Assembly: GCF_025642155.1 (NCBI RefSeq)
Contig: NZ_CP106798.1
Span: 8,308,001 to 8,372,000, forward strand
Direction: 5' to 3'
DNA: 64,000 nucleotides
Origin: Streptomyces sp. HUAS 15-9
GTDB taxonomy: Bacteria > Actinomycetota > Actinomycetes > Streptomycetales > Streptomycetaceae
Below are positions 49,201-58,849 of the stretch, in pieces; the first letter of the stretch is position 1; every line of letters starts with the position of its first letter. The notes beneath the pieces are model-generated. The model did not search any database and was not told where the DNA came from. It saw only the letters and a program-made list of their open reading frames with translations. Both the position numbers and the translations under genes were made by a program.

Positions 49201-52200
49201 CTACGGCCTGCTGCGCCATCTCAACCCCGACACGGCCACGACCCTGGCTCAACTCCCATCCCCCCAGATCGGGTTCAACTACCTGGGCCGGTTCGACGCC
49301 GGTGAGCAGACGGGGCCGATCGGCGCCTGGCAGTTGGCCGGCGAGACCGCGGTCGGCGGAGCGGCAGACCCGGACACCCCGGTGATGCACGCCCTCGAAG
49401 CGAGTGCCGTCGTACGCGATACGGCGCACGGGCCGGAGCTCACCCTCACACTCAACTGGCCGAGCGGACTCCTGGACGACGCGGCGGCCGAGCGGCTGGC
49501 TGGACTGTGGCTGGAGCTGCTGGACGGCCTGGCCACACACACCACCGACGCACCCATCGCGGGCGGTTACACCCCCTCCGACTTCCCGCTCGTGGAGTTG
49601 ACGCAGGAGGGCGTGGACGAACTGGAGTCGGCGATCCCGAACCTGGTGGACGTCTGGCCGCTGTCGCCGCTCCAGGAGGGCATGCTCTTCCACGCCGCGT
49701 TCGACATCGACGGCCCGGACGTCTACGAGGGGCAGCGGGCGCTGGCGCTCGAGGGGCCGTTGGACGTGGCCCGGCTGCGGGCGGCCTGGCAGGCGGTCGT
49801 CGACCGGCATCCGATCCTGCGGGCCGGCTTTCACCGGGGTGCCTCGGGGGATGCCGTGCAGGCCATATCCCGTGAGGTGGAGCTGCCGTGGCGGGAGGCG
49901 GATGTCTCCGGCCTGCTGGAGGAGGACGCGTCGGCCGAGGGCGAGCGGTTGTCCGCCGAGGTCGAGCGGTTGTCCGCCGAAGAGCGGGCACAGCGCTTCG
50001 ATCTGACGGCGCCACCAATGCTGCGGCTGCTGCTCATCCGCCTCGCCGCCGACCGGCACCTGTTGGTGATGACGACCCATCACATCGTCATCGACGGTTG
50101 GTCATTGCCGGTCCTGCTCAATGAACTCTCCACGCTGTACGCGACGGCAGGCGACCCGCGTACGCTGCCCGCGCCCACCTCCTACCGGGAGTACTTGGCG
50201 TGGCTGGCCCATCAGGACAAGGAGGGGACGCGAACCGTCTGGCGGGCGGAGCTGGCCGGGACCGAGGAGCCGACCCGTGTCGTGCCCGCGGACCTGGTAC
50301 GGACGCCGGTCATGCCCGAGCCCGCGCGCATCGAGTTCTCGTACGAACTGACGCAAAAGTTGGAGGAGTTGGCGCGCAGCCGTGGTCTGACCGTGAACAC
50401 CGTCGTGCAGGGTGCCTGGGCGCTGGTGCTGGCGCGGCTGGCCGGACGGCACGACGTGGTCTTCGGTGTCACCGTGGCCGGACGTCCCGCTGACCTGCCC
50501 GGCGCGGAGTCGGCGATCGGGCTGTTCATCAACACCGTTCCCGTGCGGGTGCGGCTCGATGGCGCGCAGTCCGCGGCGGAGCTGCTTGCCGACCTTCAGG
50601 CGCGCCAGGTTGCGCTGATGGCGCACCAGCACCTGGGCCTGGCGGAGATCCAACGACTCGTCGGCCCCGGCGCGGATTTCGACACCCTGATCGTCTACGA
50701 GAACTACCCGCGCCAAGCCACTGAAGCCGACGAGGACGCGCTGACCATTCGCCCGGCAGGGGCGAGCCGGGACGCGAGTCACTACCCGCTCAGTCTGGTG
50801 GTGAACCCCGGCGACGCGCTGGAGGCAGAACTTTCCTATCGCCCGGATGTGTTCGAGCACGGCGAGGCGGAGGAGATCCTGGCCTCCCTGCTGCGGGTGC
50901 TTGAGCAACTGGCTGCCGACCCGTCGATCCTGGTGGGGCGGATAGAGGTTCTGAGCGAGGCCGAGCGCACCCGGGTCGTCCGGGAGTGGAATGCCACGGC
51001 GCGGCCGGTTCCGGCGGGGTCGGTACTGGAGCTGTTCGTAGCACAGGCGCGGCGATCGCCGACGGCGGTGGCTGTCCGGTGCGGTGAAGAGGTCATCAGG
51101 TACGGGGAGTTGGAGGCGCGATCCAACCAGTTGGCGCGCTATCTGATCGGCCTGGGGGTTGGGCCGGAGTCCCGGGTTGGCCTGTGCCTGCCGCGCGGGG
51201 CGGACATGGTCGTGGGCGAGTTGGCGGTGTGGAAGGCCGGGGCCGCGTTCGTGCCGCTGGATCCGGAGTACCCCGCCGATCGACTCGCCTACATGGTCAC
51301 CGACAGCGGGGCCTCGGTCGTGCTCACCACCTCGGCGGACCTGGAGGCCGAGCACGTGGTGCTGCTCGATGAGGCGCCGGAGGCGCTGGCCGCGGAATCG
51401 GCGGAGCCGTTGAACACGGTCGTGGATCCGGACCAACTGGCGTACGTGATCTACACCTCGGGTTCCACCGGCCGGCCGAAGGGTGTGGCGGTTGCGCACC
51501 GTGGCGTGGCCAACCTGGCGGAGGCGATGCGGCCGGTGCTGGGCGTGGATGAGGGTGTGACGGCGTTGCAGTTCGCGTCGTTCAGCTTTGACGCGGCGGT
51601 GCTGGACGTGGCGGTGACGCTTGTCGCGGGTGGCACGCTGGCGATTGCCGGGAGTGAGGAGCGTACTGATCCTGCGGTGCTGGCGGAGATGATCCGTGCG
51701 GCGGGTGTGTCGGTGGCGAGTGTGGTGCCGTCGCTGCTCGGGGTGTTGGACCCGGCGTCGGTGCCTGGAGTGTCCAACTGGGTTTTGGGCGCTGAGCGGT
51801 TGAGCGCCGACCTGGCCGCGCGGTGGCGGGCGCGGGCGCGGGTGTGGAACACCTACGGTCCTACCGAGGCCACCGTCATCACGACCGCCACTGCCACTCC
51901 GCTCGGTGAGGGCATCACGTCGCAGGACGCACCGCCCGCGATCGGCCGTCCGCTGGCCAACAGCCAGGTCTTTGTCCTGGACGAGTTCCTGCGGCCGATG
52001 CCGGTCGATGGCGTCGGCGAGGTCTACATCTCCGGAGCGGGGCTGGCGCGGGGCTATGTGGGACGTCCGGACCTGACGGCCGAGCGGTTCGTGGCCTGCC
52101 CGTTCGTACCGGGGCAACGGATGTATCGCTCCGGCGACCTGGCTCGCTGGTCGGCCGACGGTGAACTGCACTTCGCTGGGCGTGCCGATGAGCAGGTCAA

Positions 52201-55200
52201 GATCCGTGGGTTCCGTATCGAGCCCGGGGAAGTCGGCTCAGTGATCGCCGGGCACCACAGTGTCGGCCAAGTGTCGGTCATCGTGCGCGAGGACCAGGCC
52301 GGTGACAGGCGGTTGGTCGCGTACGTCGTCCCGGCCGCGCACTGCGAGGTGGACATCGCGGAACTGCGGGAGTTCGCCGGTGCGCGGTTGCCGGAGTACA
52401 TGGTGCCGTCGTCGATCGTGGTGCTGGAGGCGCTGCCGCTGACGGTCAATGGGAAGGTGGACCGGGCCGCTCTGCCGACGCCGGACTTCGCGGAGCAGGT
52501 GTCCGGGCGGGCGCCGGAAGGTGTGGTCGAGGAGACCTTGTGCCGCCTGTTCGCCGAGGTGCTGGGGCTGGAGCAGGTGGTGGCGGATGCCGGCTTCTTC
52601 GAGCTGGGCGGCGACTCGATCATGTCGATGCAGTTGGCGTCGAGGGCGAGGCGCGCCGGGTGGGTGGTCACCCCGCGGCAGGTGTTCGAGGAGAAGACCG
52701 TCGAACGCCTGGCGCTGGTCGCTCAGCCTGTGGAGGGTCAGTCCACCGGTGGTTCGGGTGACGACGGTGTGGGCGAGGTGGCCTGGACGCCTGCGATGAG
52801 GGCCATGGGTGAACGGGCTGTCGGCTCGCGGTTCGCGCAGTGGATGGTCGTTGGTGCACCGGCGGGGCTGGACCGGGAGGCGCTGGCCACGGCTGTGGGT
52901 GCGGTTGTTGACGCGCACGACATGCTGCGCGTTCGTGTCGCGGGCGGCGGATCGCGGCTGAGGGTCGGTGAGCGGGGAACCGTGACGGCAGCCGGGCTGA
53001 TCCATCACGTGGACGCGACCGACGCAGGGGACAGTGACCTGGACGAGGTTGCCGGTCGTGCGGCCCGCGACGCGGTGGAGAGGCTTGATCCCGCATCTGG
53101 TGTGGTGGCGCAGGTTGTGTGGGTGGATGCGGGATCGTCCCGGACCGGCCGCTTGGTGCTGGTGGTCCACCACCTGGCAGTGGACGGAGTGTCGTGGCGG
53201 ATTCTGCTGCCGGATCTGCAGGCCGCGTACGAGGCTGTGGTCGCGGGTGAGGCACCGGTGCTGGATGCGGTGGGCACGTCCTTCCTCGGGTGGGCGGAGC
53301 TACTGAGCACCCAGGCCCGCAGCGACGAGCGGTCCGGTGAACTGCAGGCGTGGGCCGAACTTCTCCAGGGCGAGGAACTGGCCCTCGGTGACCGCCCGTT
53401 GGATGCGGCCCTGGACACCGTACGAACGCTCAAGCACCGTTCCTGGACGGTGCCGGTAGCACAGGCGGCGCTGCTGGCCGGACAGACACCGGCGATGTAC
53501 CGCTGCGGCCTGCACGAAGTGCTGCTCGCGACGCTGGCCGGAGCGGTCACCCACTGGCGGCCCGGTCCGGCCAGCCGGGTGCTGGTGGATGTCGAGGGTC
53601 ACGGCCGTGAGCCGCTGCCGGGGGTGGACGTGTCCCGCACGGTGGGCTGGTTCACCAACGTCCACCCCGTCTACCTGGACACGACACCTGCTGACCTGGC
53701 TGAGGCGCTGGCGGGGGGTCCGGCGGCCGGTGTGTTGCTCAAGGCGGTCAAGGAGCAGGTGCGTTCCGTGCCCGGTGACGGACTCGGTTACGGCCTGCTG
53801 CGCCACCTCAACCCGGAGACCGCGGAGGTCCTGGCTCAACTCCCCTCCGCCCAGATCGGCTTCAACTACCTGGGCCGGTTCACCGCGGGCGAGCAGTCCG
53901 GCTCCGCCCGGGCCTGGCAGATGGCCGGCGAGACGGCGGTCGGCAGCGCGGCCGACCCCGACATGCCCGTGGCGCACGCCCTGGAAGCCGGAGCCGTGGT
54001 ACGCGACACCACGGACGGCCCGGAACTGACCCTCACGCTCAGCTGGCCCGGCAGCCTCCTCGACGACGCGGCGGCCGAACGCCTCGGTGGGCTCTGGCTG
54101 GAGATGCTGCATGGCCTGGCCGCACACACCACCGCCGAACCCACCGCGGGCGGCCACACCCCATCCGACTTCCCGCTGGTGGAACTCGACCAGGCTCTGG
54201 TCGAGGAGCTGGAAGCAGCGGTCCCGAGCCTGACGGACGTCTGGCCGCTGTCGCCGCTGCAGGAGGGGATGCTCTTTCACGCAGCCTTCGATGACGAGGG
54301 TCCGGACGTGTACGCGAGCCAGCGGGCGCTGGCGCTCGACGGTCCGCTGGACACGGCGCGGCTGCGCGCGGCCTGGCAGGCGGTCGTCGACCGGCACCCG
54401 ATCCTGCGGGCCGGCTTCCACCGGGGCGCCTCCGGCGAAGCCGTTCAGGTCATTGCCCGCAGTGTGGAGCTACCGTGGCGGGAGGCGGATGTCTCCGACC
54501 TGGCGGAGGCCGATGCGTCGGCCGAGGTCGAGCGGCTGTCCGCCGAGGAGCGGGCGCGGCGCTTCGACCTCACAACGGCGCCGCTGCTGCGCGTCCTGCT
54601 CATCCGCCTCGGCGCCGACCGGCATCACCTCGTCCTCTCAAGTCACCACATCATCATGGACGGCTGGTCACTGCCACTGCTGATCAGCGAGGTGTCGGCC
54701 GCGTACGAGGCGGGCGGCGACGCTCGGGGACTGCCTGCGCCGACGTCGTACCGGGAGTACCTGGCCTGGCTGGCCCGGCAGGACAAGGAAGAGACCCGTA
54801 CCGCATGGCAGGCCGAGCTGGCCGGCGCCGACGAGCCGACGCGGGTGGTGCCCGCGGATCTCGTACGCGCATCGGTCCTGCCCGAGCCGATCCGCTTCAC
54901 GTTCCCTGAGCACCTGAGCCGGAAGCTGGGGGAGGTGGCGCGAAGCCATGGCCTGACCGTGAACACCGTGGTCCAGGGTGTCTGGGCACTGGTGCTGGCA
55001 CGGCTGGCCGGGCGCAACGACGTGGTCTTCGGCGCCACCGTGGCCGGACGCCCCGCAGACCTGCCCGGTGCGGACTCGGCCGTCGGCCTGTTCATCAACA
55101 CGCTCCCGGTACGGGTGAACCTGACCGCGGGACAGCCGATCATCGAGATGCTGACCGAACTCCAGCGAGGGCAAGCACGGCTGATGGGCCATCAGCACAT

Positions 55201-58200
55201 CGGTCTGGCCGAGATACAGAGGCTCGCCGGTCCGGGCGCGGAATTCGACACCCTCGTCGTGTACGAGAGCTACCCGCATGCGCTGGCGGTGTCGGACGAC
55301 GAATCTCTGACCATTCGCCCGGCAGGCGCGAGCCAGGACACGAGCCACTACTCCCTGGCCCTGATAGTGATCCCCGGCGAGCGGCTGGAAGGTGAATTCG
55401 TCTACCGGCCGGACGTGTTCGAGCGCGCTCGGGCGGGAGACGTCCTTGCCTCAGTCCTGTGGGTGTTGGAGCAGGTGGTGGGGGATCCGTGGGGGTTGGT
55501 GGGGCGTGTTGGTGTGTTGGGTGGTGTGGTGCGTGAGCGGGTGTTGGGGGAGTGGAATGCGACGGCGCGGTCGGTGTCGTCGGGTGTGTTGCCGGAGTTG
55601 TTTGCGGATCGGGTGGGGTGTTCGCCTGATTCGGTGGCGGTGGTGTCGGGTGGGCGGTCGTTGTCGTATGCCGGGTTGGCGGGTGAGGCGGGGCGGTTTG
55701 CTCGGTATCTGATGGGTTTGGGTGTGGGTCCTGAGGTGCGGGTGGGGGTGGTGGTTGAGCGGTCGGTGGAGATGGCGGTGGTGGTGCTTGCGATTTCGCT
55801 GGCTGGTGGGGTGTTTGTGCCGGTGGATCCGGCGTATCCGGCGGAGCGGATCTCGTTTGTGTTGGGGGATGCGTGTCCGGTGGTGGTGGTGTGCAGTCGG
55901 GCGACGCGGTCGGTGGTGCCGGACCGGCCGGGCGCACGGGTGCTGGTGATCGATGACCCGGCAGTCGCCCGCGACATCGCGGCGTGCGCGCCCGGTCTCG
56001 TGTTGCCGGGTGAGCGGCGTGGTGCGCTGACCCCTGCGAATGCGGTGTATGTGATCTATACGTCGGGTTCGACGGGGCGGCCGAAGGGTGTGGTGGTGTC
56101 GCATGCGGGGCTGGGGAATCTGGCGCGGGCGCAGATTGACCGGTTCGGGGTGCATGAGCGGGCGCGGGTGTTGCAGTTCGCGTCGTTGAGTTTTGATGCG
56201 GCGGTTTCCGAGCTGTTGATGGCGTGGCTGTCCGGGGCCGCCTTGGTGGTGGCACCGGCAGGGGAGCTGCCTCCTCAGGTGCCGTTGGGTGTGGCGTTGG
56301 AGCGGTCGGGTGCGACGCATGTGACGGTGCCGCCGAGTGTGCTGGCGGTGGAGGAGGAGTTGCCGGCTGGGGTGGAGACGGTGGTGGTTGCCGGGGAGGC
56401 GCTGCCGTTGGGGTTGGTGGAGCGGTGGTCGGTGGGGCGGCGTTTGGTCAATGCGTATGGGCCGACGGAGGTGACGGTCTGTGCGGCGATGAGTGGGGTG
56501 TTGGTGCCGGGTGGGCGTGTGGTGCCGATCGGGCGGCCGGTCGACAACGTGCGGGTGTTTGTGCTGGATGGGTTCTTGCAGCCGGTGCCGCCGGGGGTGG
56601 CGGGTGAGTTGTATGTGGCGGGGCCGGGGCTGGCGCGTGGGTATGCCGGACGGCCAGGGCTGACGGGGCTGCGGTTTGTGGCGTGTCCGTTCGTTGCCGG
56701 GGTGCGGATGTATCGGACCGGGGATGTGGTGCGGTGGACGGATGAGGGGGAGTTGGTGTTCCTCGGCCGGGCCGACACACAGGTCAAGGTCCGCGGGTAC
56801 CGAATCGAACCCGGCGAAATCGAGGCCGCCCTCGACAGCCACCCGCGAGTCACCCAGTCGGCCGTGATCGCACGCGGAGACACCCCCGGTGACAGCCGAC
56901 TCGTCGCCTACGTTGTCGCGGATCTCTCTGACCAGATCGAGGAAGATCTGTCGGACACGCTGCGTGCATTCGCGGCCGAGACGCTGCCGGAGTACATGGT
57001 CCCGTCCGCGGTGGTGGTCCTGGAGGCGCTACCGCTGACGGTCAACGGCAAGGTCGACCGGGCTGCCCTGCCCGCACCGGACTTCGCGCAGCGGGAATCC
57101 GGGCGGGCGCCGGAAGGTGTGGTCGAGGAGACCCTGTGCCGGCTCTTCGCCGAGGCGCTGAACCTGGAAGAGGTGGCGGCCGACGCCGGCTTCTTCGAGC
57201 TGGGCGGCGATTCGATCATGTCGATGCAGTTGGCGTCGCGGGCCCGGCGCGCCGGGTGGGTGGTCACCCCGCGGCAGGTGTTCGAGGAGAAGACCGTCGA
57301 ACGCCTGGCACTGGTGGCAGAGCCGGTGGACGGCCAGTCCGTCGCCCCGAGCGACGTCGGAATCGGCGAGGTGCCCTGGACGCCGGTGATGCGGACACTT
57401 GGCGAGCAGACGGTCATCGGATCCCGCTTCGCACAGTGGACGGTCGTCGGCGCGCCGGCCGCGCTCGACCGTGAGGCACTGGCCATCGCCCTGGGCGCGG
57501 TCATCGACACCCACGACATGCTGCGCGCCCGTGTCGAGGACAACGGGACGCGGCTGATGGTCGGTGAGCCGGGAACCGTGACGGCAGCCGAGCTGATCCA
57601 CGACGTGGACGCGACCGATGCGGGGGACGGCGACCTGGACGAGGTTGCAGGTCGCGCGGCCCGCGAAGCCGTGGAGCGCCTGGATCCCGTATCTGGCGTG
57701 ATGGCACAGGTCGTGTGGGTGGATGCGGGACGGTGCCGCACCGGCCGCCTGGTGCTGGTGGTCCACCACCTGGCAGTGGACGGCGTGTCGTGGCGGATTC
57801 TGCTGCCTGACCTGCAAGCCGCGTACGAGGCAGTGATCGCGGGCGGAGCACCCGCGCTCGACCCGGTGGGCACGTCCTTCCGCGGGTGGGCGGAGCTACT
57901 GAGCACCCAGGCCCGCAGCGCTGAACGGCACGCCGAACTCCAAGCCTGGACCGAACTCCTCCAAGGCGACGAACCACCCCTTGCAGAACGTCCGTTGGAC
58001 CCGGCCCGGGACACCGTCCACACCCTGCACCATCACTCATGGGCCGTACCCGCCGAGCAGGCAGCCGTGCTGGCCGGACAGACCCCCACGATGTACCACT
58101 GCGGCCTGCACGAAGTCCTGCTCGCGACCCTGGCCGGAGCGGTCACCCACTGGCGCCCCACTGACACCCCCTACACGCTGATAGATGTCGAGGGTCACGG

Positions 58201-58849
58201 CCGTGAGCCGCTGCCGGGGGTGGACGTGTCCCGCACGGTGGGCTGGTTCACCAACGTCCACCCCGTCTACCTGGACACGACACCTGCTGACCTGGCTGAG
58301 GCGCTGGCGGGGGGTCCGGCGGCCGGTGTGTTGCTCAAGGCGGTCAAGGAGCAGGTGCGTTCCGTGCCCGGTGACGGACTCGGTTACGGCCTGCTGCGCC
58401 ACCTCAACCCGGAGACCGCGGAGGTCCTGGCTCAACTCCCCTCCGCCCAGATCGGCTTCAACTACCTGGGCCGGTTCACCGCGGGCGAGCAGTCCGGCTC
58501 CGCCCGGGCCTGGCAGATGGATTACGAGACGGCGGTCGGCGGCGCGGCCGACCCCGACATGCCCGTGGCGCACGCCCTGGAAGCCGGAGCCGTGGTACGC
58601 GACACCACGGACGGCCCGGAACTGACCCTCACGCTCAGCTGGCCCGGCAGCCTCCTCGACGACGCGGCGGCCGAACGCCTCGGTGGGCTCTGGCTGGAGA
58701 TGCTGCATGGCCTGGCCGCACACACCACCGCCGAACCCACCGCGGGCGGCCACACCCCATCCGACTTCCCCCTCCTCGATCTCTCACAGGACGAGGTCGA
58801 AGAACTCGAAGCAATAGCCGCACGACTCGAAGGAGGACGGTCCCTGTGA
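27164..58849 (+). CDS. Seven-module NRPS with an epimerization domain in every module
   Basis: A single 10,561-residue non-ribosomal peptide synthetase. Domain order is C(degenerate)-A-T-E followed by six C-A-T-E modules. Every carrier domain has the phosphopantetheine serine (S840, S2365, S3894, S5431, S6953, S8485, S10017) in LGGDS, every A domain ends with NGK, and C2-C7 keep HHxxxDG. All seven E domains keep the second His of HHxxxDG and the [14 protein letters not shown] and FNYLGR motifs. An all-D heptapeptide intermediate is expected. ATG 27164 follows GAAGGGG. The C-terminus ([10 protein letters not shown] then a short acidic helix) resembles a COM donor, and the stop overlaps the next NRPS start (GTGA). 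Codon use is patchy, with some A domains rich in G/T at third positions. Long DNA repeats between modules suggest recent duplication. Confidence 0.97.
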   Translation: MNGHAGHINVGQRVEIFGEIDSATFESALRQVVIQAIGPVPDWNFQAVDLTGESDPRGVAEMLMQVELQQVKNPAGDRLYSFGLFRISPECHIWFHCYNPQLLNDLLDNSGSDSDSGSGCSLIARRVAEIYTDLLRGEPAFHGASEPYAHDPRPGASVLRETGLVPPETVATLRTATPHGETRWSSLIVAAVASFMAIRSSGEQADVGPHVNITPIDEELRFGEHGSIVDHLPVRQVAEFAVRVSDWSVETGVRVTVDVNPDRYDADWARAAHSYIVGYLEQVAANPRLHLNENATARSVPVGSVLDLVAARVGVAPDVVAVRCGAEVVSYGELEVRANRLARYLIGLGVGPESRVGLCLPRGVDMVVGELAVWKAGGAFVPLDREYPADRLAFMVADSGTAVVLSTSDALDGLELGAEHVLLLDEAAGGIAAESGASLGSSPELDQLAYVIYTSGSTGRPKGVAVAHRGVVNLAEAMRPVLGVDVGVTALQFASFSFDAAVLDVVVTLAAGGTLAIAGSEERTDPAVLAEMIRAAGVSVASVVPSLLGVLDPASVPGVSNWVLGAERLSADLAARWGAQARVWNTYGPTEATVIATATTTPLGESTTSQDAPPAIGRPLPNTQVYVLDAFLRPTPVGVVGEVYIAGSGLARGYVGRADLTAERFVACPFVPGQRMYRSGDLARWSADGELHFAGRADEQVKIRGFRIELGEIETVLASHADVGQAAVVVREDQQSEKRLIAYVVPAGDALDSTVVREVAAERLPEYMVPSAVVVLEALPLTVNGKLDRAALPAPEVSGRSEGRAPATRDEELFCRLFAEVLGLERVGVEESFFELGGDSIQSMLLVSSARRAGVAISTREVFELRTPAAVAAVAVPSTDRASAGEAVSGTGEVPLTPVMHELLARVAPEDLGEVYQSALVSVPTGLDLAALVDAVQALVDRHEALRARLETGPWRLVVPEAGTVKVDSWVRRVDASGLDDTGRTRLIEEQAQAAVARLDPLAGVMVQAVWFDAGTDAGGRLLLVVAHLVVDGVSWRVLLPDLAEAYAALAGGGQPELGSVPISFRHWAGELSAQAHAEERVAELQAWTELVQGGDSLLTDRPLNEELNRGAEVRRVRVTVPAGVTSALLTGVPVAFHAGVDDVLLAGLAGALGERLGGGRASEGGVLVDVEGHGREPLSAGMDLSRTVGWFTSVHPVRVDAAGVDLADVVAGGTAAGVLLKRVKEQVRSIPGDGLGYGLLRHLNPETTSELAALPSAQVGFNYLGRFAAREEEWQLAEDGLGEGIAAQAPVMHALEAEALVQDRSGGPVLVLSVAWPGRLLGEAEAWGLVEGWAAMLSGLAAHAVDPVAGGFTPSDFALVALEQARVEELEAACPGLVDVLPVAPLQEGLLFHALYDEQGRDVYVEQMLLDLEGPLDGAVLRGSWQALIDRHPSLRAGFRQLAGVAEPVQVVVERVQLPWRDEDLSGLGVEQAGVALEGLEVAERARRFDLGQPPLLRVLLVKLGEQRHRMVVTLHHIVLDGWSLPILMRELWACYGAEGSGAGLPPVPDYRQYLAWLARQDKPAARDAWQQALVGAEEPTLVAPHEPEAAGDTGQVVITPDEELTGALEATARRHDLTQNTLVQGAWAIVVGKLTSRRDVVFGATVAGRPAELPGMEDMLGLFINTVPVRVRLDPARTIADMLGELQAQQSALLDHQHLSLSEIQRIAGPGASFDTLMAFENYRAGQNTPPEPLRLSKTGVRESTNYPLTLGVEPIGGLRLRLDYRKDIFDTNAAQTLAGRLLRVLEQVAANPLLGLSEIDVLGVAERSVVVGEWNATARSVPVGSVLDLVAARVGVAPDVVAVRCGAEVVSYGELEVRANRLARYLIGLGVGPESRVGLCLPRGVDMVVGELAVWKAGGAFVPLDREYPADRLAFMVADSGAAVVLSTSEALEGLTLEALHVVLLDEAAEAIAEESAEALNVSLTDEQLAYVIYTSGSTGRPKGVAVAHRGLVNLAEAMRPVLGVDVGVTALQFASFSFDAAVLDVVVTLAAGGTLAIAGSEERTDPAVLAEMIRAAGVSVASVVPSLLGVLDPASVPGVSNWVLGAERLSADLAARWGAQARVWNTYGPTEATVIATATTTPLGESTTSQDAPPSIGRPLANTRMYVLDDFLQPAPIGTVGEVYIAGLGLARGYVGRPGQTAERFVACPFVPGQRMYRSGDLARWSADGELHFAGRADEQVKIRGFRIELGEITSVIAGHERVGQAAVVVHEDQLGEKRLIAYVVPADSGELDVAELRAYAADCLPEYMVPSAVVVLEALPLTVNGKLDRAALPAPEVSGRGEGRAPATALEELLCGLFAEVLGLERVGVDDSFFELGGDSILSMLLVSSARRAGVVITSRQVFERRTPEGLAAVVGVAEELVPSRAVPGVGEIPVTPVMHEVLDRVGAEQVREVVQSALVTAPAGTDFAVLTGALSAVVDRHEILRARLEAGPWRLVVPGTDTLAVDAWVRRVHAVGLDEEELTRLIEEQAQAAVARLDPVAGVMVRAVWFDAGPEAVGRLLFVVNHLVIDTVSWQVLLLDLAEAYAALAGGSQPELGSVPISFRHWAGELSAQAHAEERVAELPAWSRLLEGRETGLTDEPVDPARDLDSTVRRVRVTVPAGVTSALLTGVPVAFHAGVDDVLLAGLAGALGERLGRGRGLEGGVLIDVEGHGRKALVEGMDLSRTVGWFTSVHPVRVDAAGVDLADVLAGGSAAGSLLKRVKEQVRSIPGDGLGYGLLRHLNPDTADVLAELPSAQIGFNYLGRVAAMRAAQGLDRDWTPVHDSEPGEGVSGEFPVLHALEAEALVQDRSGGPVLVLSVAWPGRLLGEAEAWGLVEGWAAMLSGLAAHAVDGSAGGFTPSDFALVALEQARVEELEAACPGLVDVLPVAPLQEGLLFHALYDEQGRDVYVEQMLLDLEGPLDGAVLRGSWQALIDRHPSLRAGFRQLAGVAEPVQVVVERVQLPWRDEDLSGLGVEQAGVALEGLEVAERARRFDLGQPPLLRVLLVRLGEQRHRMVVTLHHIVLDGWSLPILMRELWACYGAEGSGAGLPPVPDYRQYLAWLARQDKPAAREAWQQALAGTDEPTLIAPHVSTNTPVLTRILTTEPGERLATALRESARRHGVTVNTVLQAAWAVVVGQLARRHDVVFGATVAGRPAELPGMQDMLGLFLNTVPVRVRLDPARTIADMLTDLQAQQSVLLDHQHLSLSEIQRIAGPGATFDTLMAFENYPGDPSAPPALDAVTLTGTGLRESTNFALTLGVNPDDLTLRLDYRPDALDEDTVRALAERLVRILEQMADNPQARFGDIDVLGEAERARVVEEWNDTTRAVPAGSVLARFEDQARRSPTAVAVRCGEEAVSYGELEARANRLARYLSGLGAGPESRVGLCLPRGVDMVVGELAVWKAGGAFVPLDPEYPADRLAFMVSDSGAAVVLSTSEVLDALSLEAVLLDEVADAIAMESGERLGLLPELDQLAYVIYTSGSTGRPKGVAVAHRGVANLAEAMRPVLGVDEGVTALQFASFSFDAAVLDVAVTLVAGGTLAIAGSEERTDPAVLAEMIRAAGVSVASVVPSLLGVLDPASVPGVSNWVLGAERLSADLAARWRARARVWNTYGPTEATVITTATATPLGEGITSQDAPPAIGRPLANSQVYVLDDLLRPLPIGAVGEVYIAGVGLARGYVGRPGQTAERFVACPFLPGQRMYRSGDLARWSADGQLHFAGRADEQVKIRGFRIELGEIESVLSAHGSVGQAAVIVREEQGGDKRLVAYVVPAGERASDGAELREFVAARLPEYMVPSAVVVLDALPLTVNGKLDRSALPAPAVEARSGRAAVTPVEELLCGLFAEVLGLERVGVEESFFELGGDSILSMLLVSSARRAGVVITSRQVFERRTPEGLAAVVGVAEELAPSRVEPGIGDVPLTPVMHEVLDRVGVDRIRQVVQASVVRSPAEVRLAPLAAAVQTLVDHHEVLRARLEIVPRRLVVPEPGTVAVDSWVRRLDAAGLDDEQLTRLVEDQARTAAGRLDPQAGVMLQVVWFDAGPEAVGRLLLVADHLVIDTVSWQVLLPDLAEAYAASADGREAALGSVPIPFRHWARQLTAQAHADERVAELEAWTELLEGASALLTDEPMDPARDVEGTVRQASITVSAEITSALLTGVPAAFHAGVDDVLLTGLAAAVAAWRGDQGIEGGILVDVEGHGREPLSAGVELSRTVGWFTAVHPVRLAPGTFETTEVRAGGPAAGALLKAVKEQVRSVPGDGLGFGLLRHLNQETGGVLAQLPKAQIGFNYLGRVSGRDQDWQPIGGIGLGQSPDSSVPVMHALEVMAAVHEGGDGPVLVLSVAWPGRLLGEAEAWGLVEGWAAMLSGLAAHAVDGSAGGFTPSDFALVALEQARVEELEAACPGLVDVLPVAPLQEGLLFHALYDEQGRDVYVEQMLLDLEGPLDGAVLRGSWQALIDRHPSLRAGFRQLAGVAEPVQVVVERVQLPWRDEDLSGLGVEQAGVALEGLEVAERARRFDLGQPPLLRVLLVKLGEQRHRMVVTLHHIVLDGWSLPILMRELWACYDAEGSGAGLPPVPDYRQYLAWLARQDKPAARDAWQQALADTDEPTLIAPIDRDTEAGSAVVSAEANDTLRTALDELTRRQGVTLNTVVQAAWALVIGQLAGRHDVVFGATVAGRPADLPGMEDMLGLFINTIPVRVRLNPAQPIADALTELQSQQAALLDHQHLSLAEIQRLAGQGAVFDTLFAFENFRSGANGLQPVSEDTENTGSGGLRLVAAGMRESMNYPLGLVVDPIDGLRMELTYRTDLFDETAARALIDRLLWVLEQVVGDPWGLVGRVGVLGGVVRERVLGEWNATARSVSSGVLPELFADRVGCSPDSVAVVSGGRSLSYAGLAGEAGRFARYLMGLGVGPEVRVGVVVERSVEMAVVVLAISLAGGVFVPVDPAYPAERISFVLGDACPVVVVCSRATRSVVPDRPGARVLVIDDPAVARDIAACAPGLVLPGERRGALTPANAVYVIYTSGSTGRPKGVVVSHAGLGNLARAQIDRFGVHERARVLQFASLSFDAAVSELLMAWLSGAALVVAPAGELPPQVPLGVALERSGATHVTVPPSVLAVEEELPAGVETVVVAGEALPLGLVERWSVGRRLVNAYGPTEVTVCAAMSGVLVPGGRVVPIGRPVDNVRVFVLDGFLQPVPPGVAGELYVAGPGLARGYAGRPGLTGLRFVACPFVAGVRMYRTGDVVRWTDEGELVFLGRADTQVKVRGYRIEPGEIEAVLSEQEDVAHIAVVVREDRPGDKRLVAYVVPAADRAVDGATLREYAADMLPEYMVPSAVVVLDALPLTVNGKVDRTALPAPEAPGGMVGRAPATPEEELFCGLFAEVLGLNHIAADAGFFELGGDSIMSMQLASRARRAGWVVTPRQVFEEKTVERLALVAEPVDGQSVAPSDVGIGEVPWTPVMRTLGEQTVIGSRFAQWTVVGAPAALDREALAIALGAVIDTHDMLRARVEDNGTRLMVGEPGTVTAAELIHHMDATDAGDGELDRLAEEQAQAAVARLDPVSGVMAQVVWVDAGRCRTGRLVLVVHHLAVDGVSWRILLPDLQAAYEAVIAGGPPALDPVGTSFRRWAELLTTQARSNDRHAELQAWTELLQGDEPPLGDRALDPALDTVRTLKQRSWTVPVEQAAVLAGQIPTMYHCGLHEVLLATLAGAVTHWRSGSAGKVLVDIEGHGRESAAGVDLSRTVGWFTNVHPVRLDTSAGNLAEVLTGGPAAGALLKAVKEQARSVPGDGLGYGLLRHLNPETAEILAQLPTAQIGFNYLGRFTAGEQSSPARAWQMAGETAVGGAADPDAPATHALDAGAVVRDTADGPELTLTLDWPGGLLDEAAAERLGALWLQMLQGLAAHTTHAPTAGGHTPSDFPLLDLSQDEVEELEAAVPHLVDVWPLSPLQEGMLFHAAFDDEGPDVYEGQRMLALDGPLDPARLRAAWQAVVDRHPILRAAFRRRRTGEAVQVIARHVELPWREADVSGLSQADAQAEIERLSADERAQRFDLTTAPLLRVLLVRLGADRHRLVLSSHHILMDGWSLPVLLQELLRAYETGGDALGLPAPTSYREYLAWLARQDQESSRAAWQAELAGAEESTRVVPADLVRTPVMPEPVLFELTGEQTGALEELARGRGLTVNTVVQGAWALVLARLAGRHDVVFGATVAGRPADLPGAESAIGLFINTVPVRVRLDGAQSAAELLADVQARQVALMAHQHLGLAEIQRLAGLGAEFDTLVVYESYPHSPAASDAEALAISPEGKAEDASHYPLTLIVNPGDRLGGELSYRPDVFGRVEAEEILASLLRVLDQLTADPSLPVGRIDGLSEVERSRMLDEWNDTARPLSPVSLPELFTAQARRTPHAVAVVGEGGPQWSYAELNRIADRVAYGLAERGVSRGDLVGVAMERSAELVAVLLGVLKAGAGFVPVEANWPAARRRVVLERVRLAVADQELTDQPADVVRVGALMTGADDGVEAVAGAGPEDVAYVMYTSGSTGVPKGVAVTHADVAALVRDSRFVHGHETVLFHSPQTFDASTYELWVPLLSGGRVVVAPPGVPTPAQLRELIGRHGVSALWLTAALFHLFAQDDPGCLAGLCEVWTGGDAVQADAVHRVREACPGLVVVDGYGPTETTTFATSYRIEPDAPAPLQMPIGRPLDNMRVYVLDGFLRPAPVGVGGELYIAGAGLARGYAARPGLTAERFVASPFLPGARMYRTGDVVRWTGVGELEFVGRADAQVKIRGHRIEPGEVEAVLTGHPGVGQVTVVVREDRPGEKRLVAYVVPTGDGGARAVEGAALRDFVAAELPEYMVPAAVVVLDALPITLNGKVDRAALPAPDFVGKASGRAPRGEVEEALGALFADVLRLEQVSAEDSFFELGGDSIMSMQLASRARRAGWVVTARQVFEEKTVERLALVAEPVDGRAAAPGDVGIGEVPWTPVMRALGLSAVTGTRFAQWTVVGAPADLDLQALVTAVGAVLDTHDMLRARVEGFGERRLAVGESGSVDAARLVHRVDAADVADGELDRLVEEQAQAAVARLDPVSGVMAQVVWADAGPSRTGRLVLVVHHLAVDGVSWRILLPDLQAAYEAVIAGGAPVLDPTGTSFRRWAELLANRARSEERRAELKAWAALLDGEEPSLGSRVLDPARDTIETLRHRSWVVPVQQAAVLAGRTAAAFHCGLHEVLLATLAGAVIDWRPNVAPGLLIDVEGHGREPMDGDGTDLSRTVGWFTDIHPVRLDPHGIDLAQARAGGPAAGALVKRVKEQVRSVPGDGLGYGLLRHLNPDTATTLAQLPSPQIGFNYLGRFDAGEQTGPIGAWQLAGETAVGGAADPDTPVMHALEASAVVRDTAHGPELTLTLNWPSGLLDDAAAERLAGLWLELLDGLATHTTDAPIAGGYTPSDFPLVELTQEGVDELESAIPNLVDVWPLSPLQEGMLFHAAFDIDGPDVYEGQRALALEGPLDVARLRAAWQAVVDRHPILRAGFHRGASGDAVQAISREVELPWREADVSGLLEEDASAEGERLSAEVERLSAEERAQRFDLTAPPMLRLLLIRLAADRHLLVMTTHHIVIDGWSLPVLLNELSTLYATAGDPRTLPAPTSYREYLAWLAHQDKEGTRTVWRAELAGTEEPTRVVPADLVRTPVMPEPARIEFSYELTQKLEELARSRGLTVNTVVQGAWALVLARLAGRHDVVFGVTVAGRPADLPGAESAIGLFINTVPVRVRLDGAQSAAELLADLQARQVALMAHQHLGLAEIQRLVGPGADFDTLIVYENYPRQATEADEDALTIRPAGASRDASHYPLSLVVNPGDALEAELSYRPDVFEHGEAEEILASLLRVLEQLAADPSILVGRIEVLSEAERTRVVREWNATARPVPAGSVLELFVAQARRSPTAVAVRCGEEVIRYGELEARSNQLARYLIGLGVGPESRVGLCLPRGADMVVGELAVWKAGAAFVPLDPEYPADRLAYMVTDSGASVVLTTSADLEAEHVVLLDEAPEALAAESAEPLNTVVDPDQLAYVIYTSGSTGRPKGVAVAHRGVANLAEAMRPVLGVDEGVTALQFASFSFDAAVLDVAVTLVAGGTLAIAGSEERTDPAVLAEMIRAAGVSVASVVPSLLGVLDPASVPGVSNWVLGAERLSADLAARWRARARVWNTYGPTEATVITTATATPLGEGITSQDAPPAIGRPLANSQVFVLDEFLRPMPVDGVGEVYISGAGLARGYVGRPDLTAERFVACPFVPGQRMYRSGDLARWSADGELHFAGRADEQVKIRGFRIEPGEVGSVIAGHHSVGQVSVIVREDQAGDRRLVAYVVPAAHCEVDIAELREFAGARLPEYMVPSSIVVLEALPLTVNGKVDRAALPTPDFAEQVSGRAPEGVVEETLCRLFAEVLGLEQVVADAGFFELGGDSIMSMQLASRARRAGWVVTPRQVFEEKTVERLALVAQPVEGQSTGGSGDDGVGEVAWTPAMRAMGERAVGSRFAQWMVVGAPAGLDREALATAVGAVVDAHDMLRVRVAGGGSRLRVGERGTVTAAGLIHHVDATDAGDSDLDEVAGRAARDAVERLDPASGVVAQVVWVDAGSSRTGRLVLVVHHLAVDGVSWRILLPDLQAAYEAVVAGEAPVLDAVGTSFLGWAELLSTQARSDERSGELQAWAELLQGEELALGDRPLDAALDTVRTLKHRSWTVPVAQAALLAGQTPAMYRCGLHEVLLATLAGAVTHWRPGPASRVLVDVEGHGREPLPGVDVSRTVGWFTNVHPVYLDTTPADLAEALAGGPAAGVLLKAVKEQVRSVPGDGLGYGLLRHLNPETAEVLAQLPSAQIGFNYLGRFTAGEQSGSARAWQMAGETAVGSAADPDMPVAHALEAGAVVRDTTDGPELTLTLSWPGSLLDDAAAERLGGLWLEMLHGLAAHTTAEPTAGGHTPSDFPLVELDQALVEELEAAVPSLTDVWPLSPLQEGMLFHAAFDDEGPDVYASQRALALDGPLDTARLRAAWQAVVDRHPILRAGFHRGASGEAVQVIARSVELPWREADVSDLAEADASAEVERLSAEERARRFDLTTAPLLRVLLIRLGADRHHLVLSSHHIIMDGWSLPLLISEVSAAYEAGGDARGLPAPTSYREYLAWLARQDKEETRTAWQAELAGADEPTRVVPADLVRASVLPEPIRFTFPEHLSRKLGEVARSHGLTVNTVVQGVWALVLARLAGRNDVVFGATVAGRPADLPGADSAVGLFINTLPVRVNLTAGQPIIEMLTELQRGQARLMGHQHIGLAEIQRLAGPGAEFDTLVVYESYPHALAVSDDESLTIRPAGASQDTSHYSLALIVIPGERLEGEFVYRPDVFERARAGDVLASVLWVLEQVVGDPWGLVGRVGVLGGVVRERVLGEWNATARSVSSGVLPELFADRVGCSPDSVAVVSGGRSLSYAGLAGEAGRFARYLMGLGVGPEVRVGVVVERSVEMAVVVLAISLAGGVFVPVDPAYPAERISFVLGDACPVVVVCSRATRSVVPDRPGARVLVIDDPAVARDIAACAPGLVLPGERRGALTPANAVYVIYTSGSTGRPKGVVVSHAGLGNLARAQIDRFGVHERARVLQFASLSFDAAVSELLMAWLSGAALVVAPAGELPPQVPLGVALERSGATHVTVPPSVLAVEEELPAGVETVVVAGEALPLGLVERWSVGRRLVNAYGPTEVTVCAAMSGVLVPGGRVVPIGRPVDNVRVFVLDGFLQPVPPGVAGELYVAGPGLARGYAGRPGLTGLRFVACPFVAGVRMYRTGDVVRWTDEGELVFLGRADTQVKVRGYRIEPGEIEAALDSHPRVTQSAVIARGDTPGDSRLVAYVVADLSDQIEEDLSDTLRAFAAETLPEYMVPSAVVVLEALPLTVNGKVDRAALPAPDFAQRESGRAPEGVVEETLCRLFAEALNLEEVAADAGFFELGGDSIMSMQLASRARRAGWVVTPRQVFEEKTVERLALVAEPVDGQSVAPSDVGIGEVPWTPVMRTLGEQTVIGSRFAQWTVVGAPAALDREALAIALGAVIDTHDMLRARVEDNGTRLMVGEPGTVTAAELIHDVDATDAGDGDLDEVAGRAAREAVERLDPVSGVMAQVVWVDAGRCRTGRLVLVVHHLAVDGVSWRILLPDLQAAYEAVIAGGAPALDPVGTSFRGWAELLSTQARSAERHAELQAWTELLQGDEPPLAERPLDPARDTVHTLHHHSWAVPAEQAAVLAGQTPTMYHCGLHEVLLATLAGAVTHWRPTDTPYTLIDVEGHGREPLPGVDVSRTVGWFTNVHPVYLDTTPADLAEALAGGPAAGVLLKAVKEQVRSVPGDGLGYGLLRHLNPETAEVLAQLPSAQIGFNYLGRFTAGEQSGSARAWQMDYETAVGGAADPDMPVAHALEAGAVVRDTTDGPELTLTLSWPGSLLDDAAAERLGGLWLEMLHGLAAHTTAEPTAGGHTPSDFPLLDLSQDEVEELEAIAARLEGGRSL
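28042..29005 (+). repeat. A1/A2 repeat, copy in module 1
   Basis: Matches 32614-33577 at constant offset 4572. The two ends are nearly identical; a stretch of roughly 110 bp (about 28390-28500) has diverged. It covers the A-domain core including the specificity pocket. Confidence 0.85.
31043..31887 (+). repeat. E-C junction repeat, copy 1 (E1 end to C2)
   Basis: An 845-bp block near-identical to 35636-36480 and, from 31085 on, to 40244-41046. Only scattered changes were seen, such as the codons after GCCGTTGAT and single AAG/AGG and GAC/GAG differences. Confidence 0.88.
31298..35890 (+). other. NRPS module 2: C - A2 - T - E2
   Basis: C2 starts [15 protein letters not shown] and has HHIVLDG. 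A2 (about 1828-2316) has the same code as A1 (DALSVGTVIK) and shares long identical DNA with it. The carrier serine is S2365. E2 has [10 protein letters not shown] (first His to Asn, Gly to Thr) and EGHGRK in place of EGHGRE, so activity should be tested. Confidence 0.88.
32614..33577 (+). repeat. A1/A2 repeat, copy in module 2
   Basis: Partner of 28042-29005. The constant offset with a diverged middle fits gene conversion or later diversification of a subdomain after duplication. Confidence 0.85.
35636..36480 (+). repeat. E-C junction repeat, copy 2 (E2 end to C3)
   Basis: Same block as 31043-31887, at offset 4593. Confidence 0.88.
35891..40456 (+). other. NRPS module 3: C - A3 - T - E3
   Basis: C3 (HHIVLDG) is nearly identical to C2 over its first half. 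A3 (about 3361-3850) again reads DALSVGTVIK, though with a different DNA lineage, closer to A6. The carrier serine is S3894. E3 has [10 protein letters not shown], with EGHGREPL intact. Confidence 0.88.
37661..38178 (+). repeat. A3/A6 repeat, copy in module 3
   Basis: A 518-bp core of the A domain near-identical to 51431-51948 (offset 13770), covering the nucleotide-binding loop to the end of the specificity pocket. Confidence 0.85.
40244..41046 (+). repeat. E-C junction repeat, copy 3 (E3 end to C4)
   Basis: Same block as 31085-31887, at offset 9159; the E-domain side diverges earlier than in the other two copies. Confidence 0.88.
41708..43074 (+). repeat. A4/A7 repeat, copy in module 4 (1.37 kb)
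   Basis: Matches 55457-56823 at constant offset 13749. By eye only one silent difference was found (A at 42181, G at 55930). It spans the end of the C domain and most of the A domain and is unusually rich in G and T at third codon positions. Confidence 0.92.
43421..43841 (+). repeat. T-E repeat, copy in module 4
   Basis: About 420 bp near-identical to 57179-57599 (offset 13758), covering the carrier domain and the start of the E domain. Confidence 0.8.
45071..49645 (+). other. NRPS module 5: C - A5 (Val-like) - T - E5
   Basis: C5 begins [16 protein letters not shown] and has HHILMDG. A5 (about 6421-6908) gives D-A-Y-W-W-G-G-T-F-K, resembling Val/Ile codes of the form DAxWxGGTFK; the Trp at position 299 is unusual. 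The carrier serine is S6953. E5 has [11 protein letters not shown]. This is the only complete module whose A domain is unlike the rest. Confidence 0.88.
45785..45998 (+). repeat. C5/C6 repeat, copy in module 5
   Basis: A 214-bp block of the condensation domain near-identical to 50381-50594 (offset 4596), with one Ala-to-Val change seen. Confidence 0.75.
50381..50594 (+). repeat. C5/C6 repeat, copy in module 6
   Basis: Partner of 45785-45998. Confidence 0.75.
51431..51948 (+). repeat. A3/A6 repeat, copy in module 6
   Basis: Partner of 37661-38178; flanking A-domain sequence on both sides differs more. Confidence 0.85.
53588..54174 (+). repeat. E6/E7 repeat, copy in module 6
   Basis: A 587-bp E-domain block near-identical to 58184-58770 (offset 4596). 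The main visible change is GCCGGC versus ATTAC within the codons after CAGATGG. Confidence 0.85.
55457..56823 (+). repeat. A4/A7 repeat, copy in module 7 (1.37 kb)
   Basis: Partner of 41708-43074. Sequence on both sides is clearly different, so the block edges are sharp. Confidence 0.92.
57179..57599 (+). repeat. T-E repeat, copy in module 7
   Basis: Partner of 43421-43841. Together with the A4/A7 block it makes modules 4 and 7 the closest pair. Confidence 0.8.
58184..58770 (+). repeat. E6/E7 repeat, copy in module 7
   Basis: Partner of 53588-54174, near the 3' end of the seven-module gene. Confidence 0.85.

Larger units (their letters stand above)
49646..54232 (+). other. NRPS module 6: C - A6 - T - E6
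   Basis: C6 has HHIVIDG and a duplicated heptad (two copies of ERLSAE) in the linker before the acyl-site region. A6 (about 7955-8438) reads DALSVGTVIK, and its core is nearly identical in DNA to A3. The carrier serine is S8485. E6 has [11 protein letters not shown]. Confidence 0.88.
54233..58849 (+). other. NRPS module 7: C - A7 (Tyr-like) - T - E7
   Basis: C7 has HHIIMDG. A7 (about 9473-9971) is identical to A4 in its core and reads DASTVAAVCK. The carrier serine is S10017. E7 has [11 protein letters not shown] and ends the protein with a short acidic helix ([15 protein letters not shown]), a likely docking element for the next synthetase. Confidence 0.88.
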
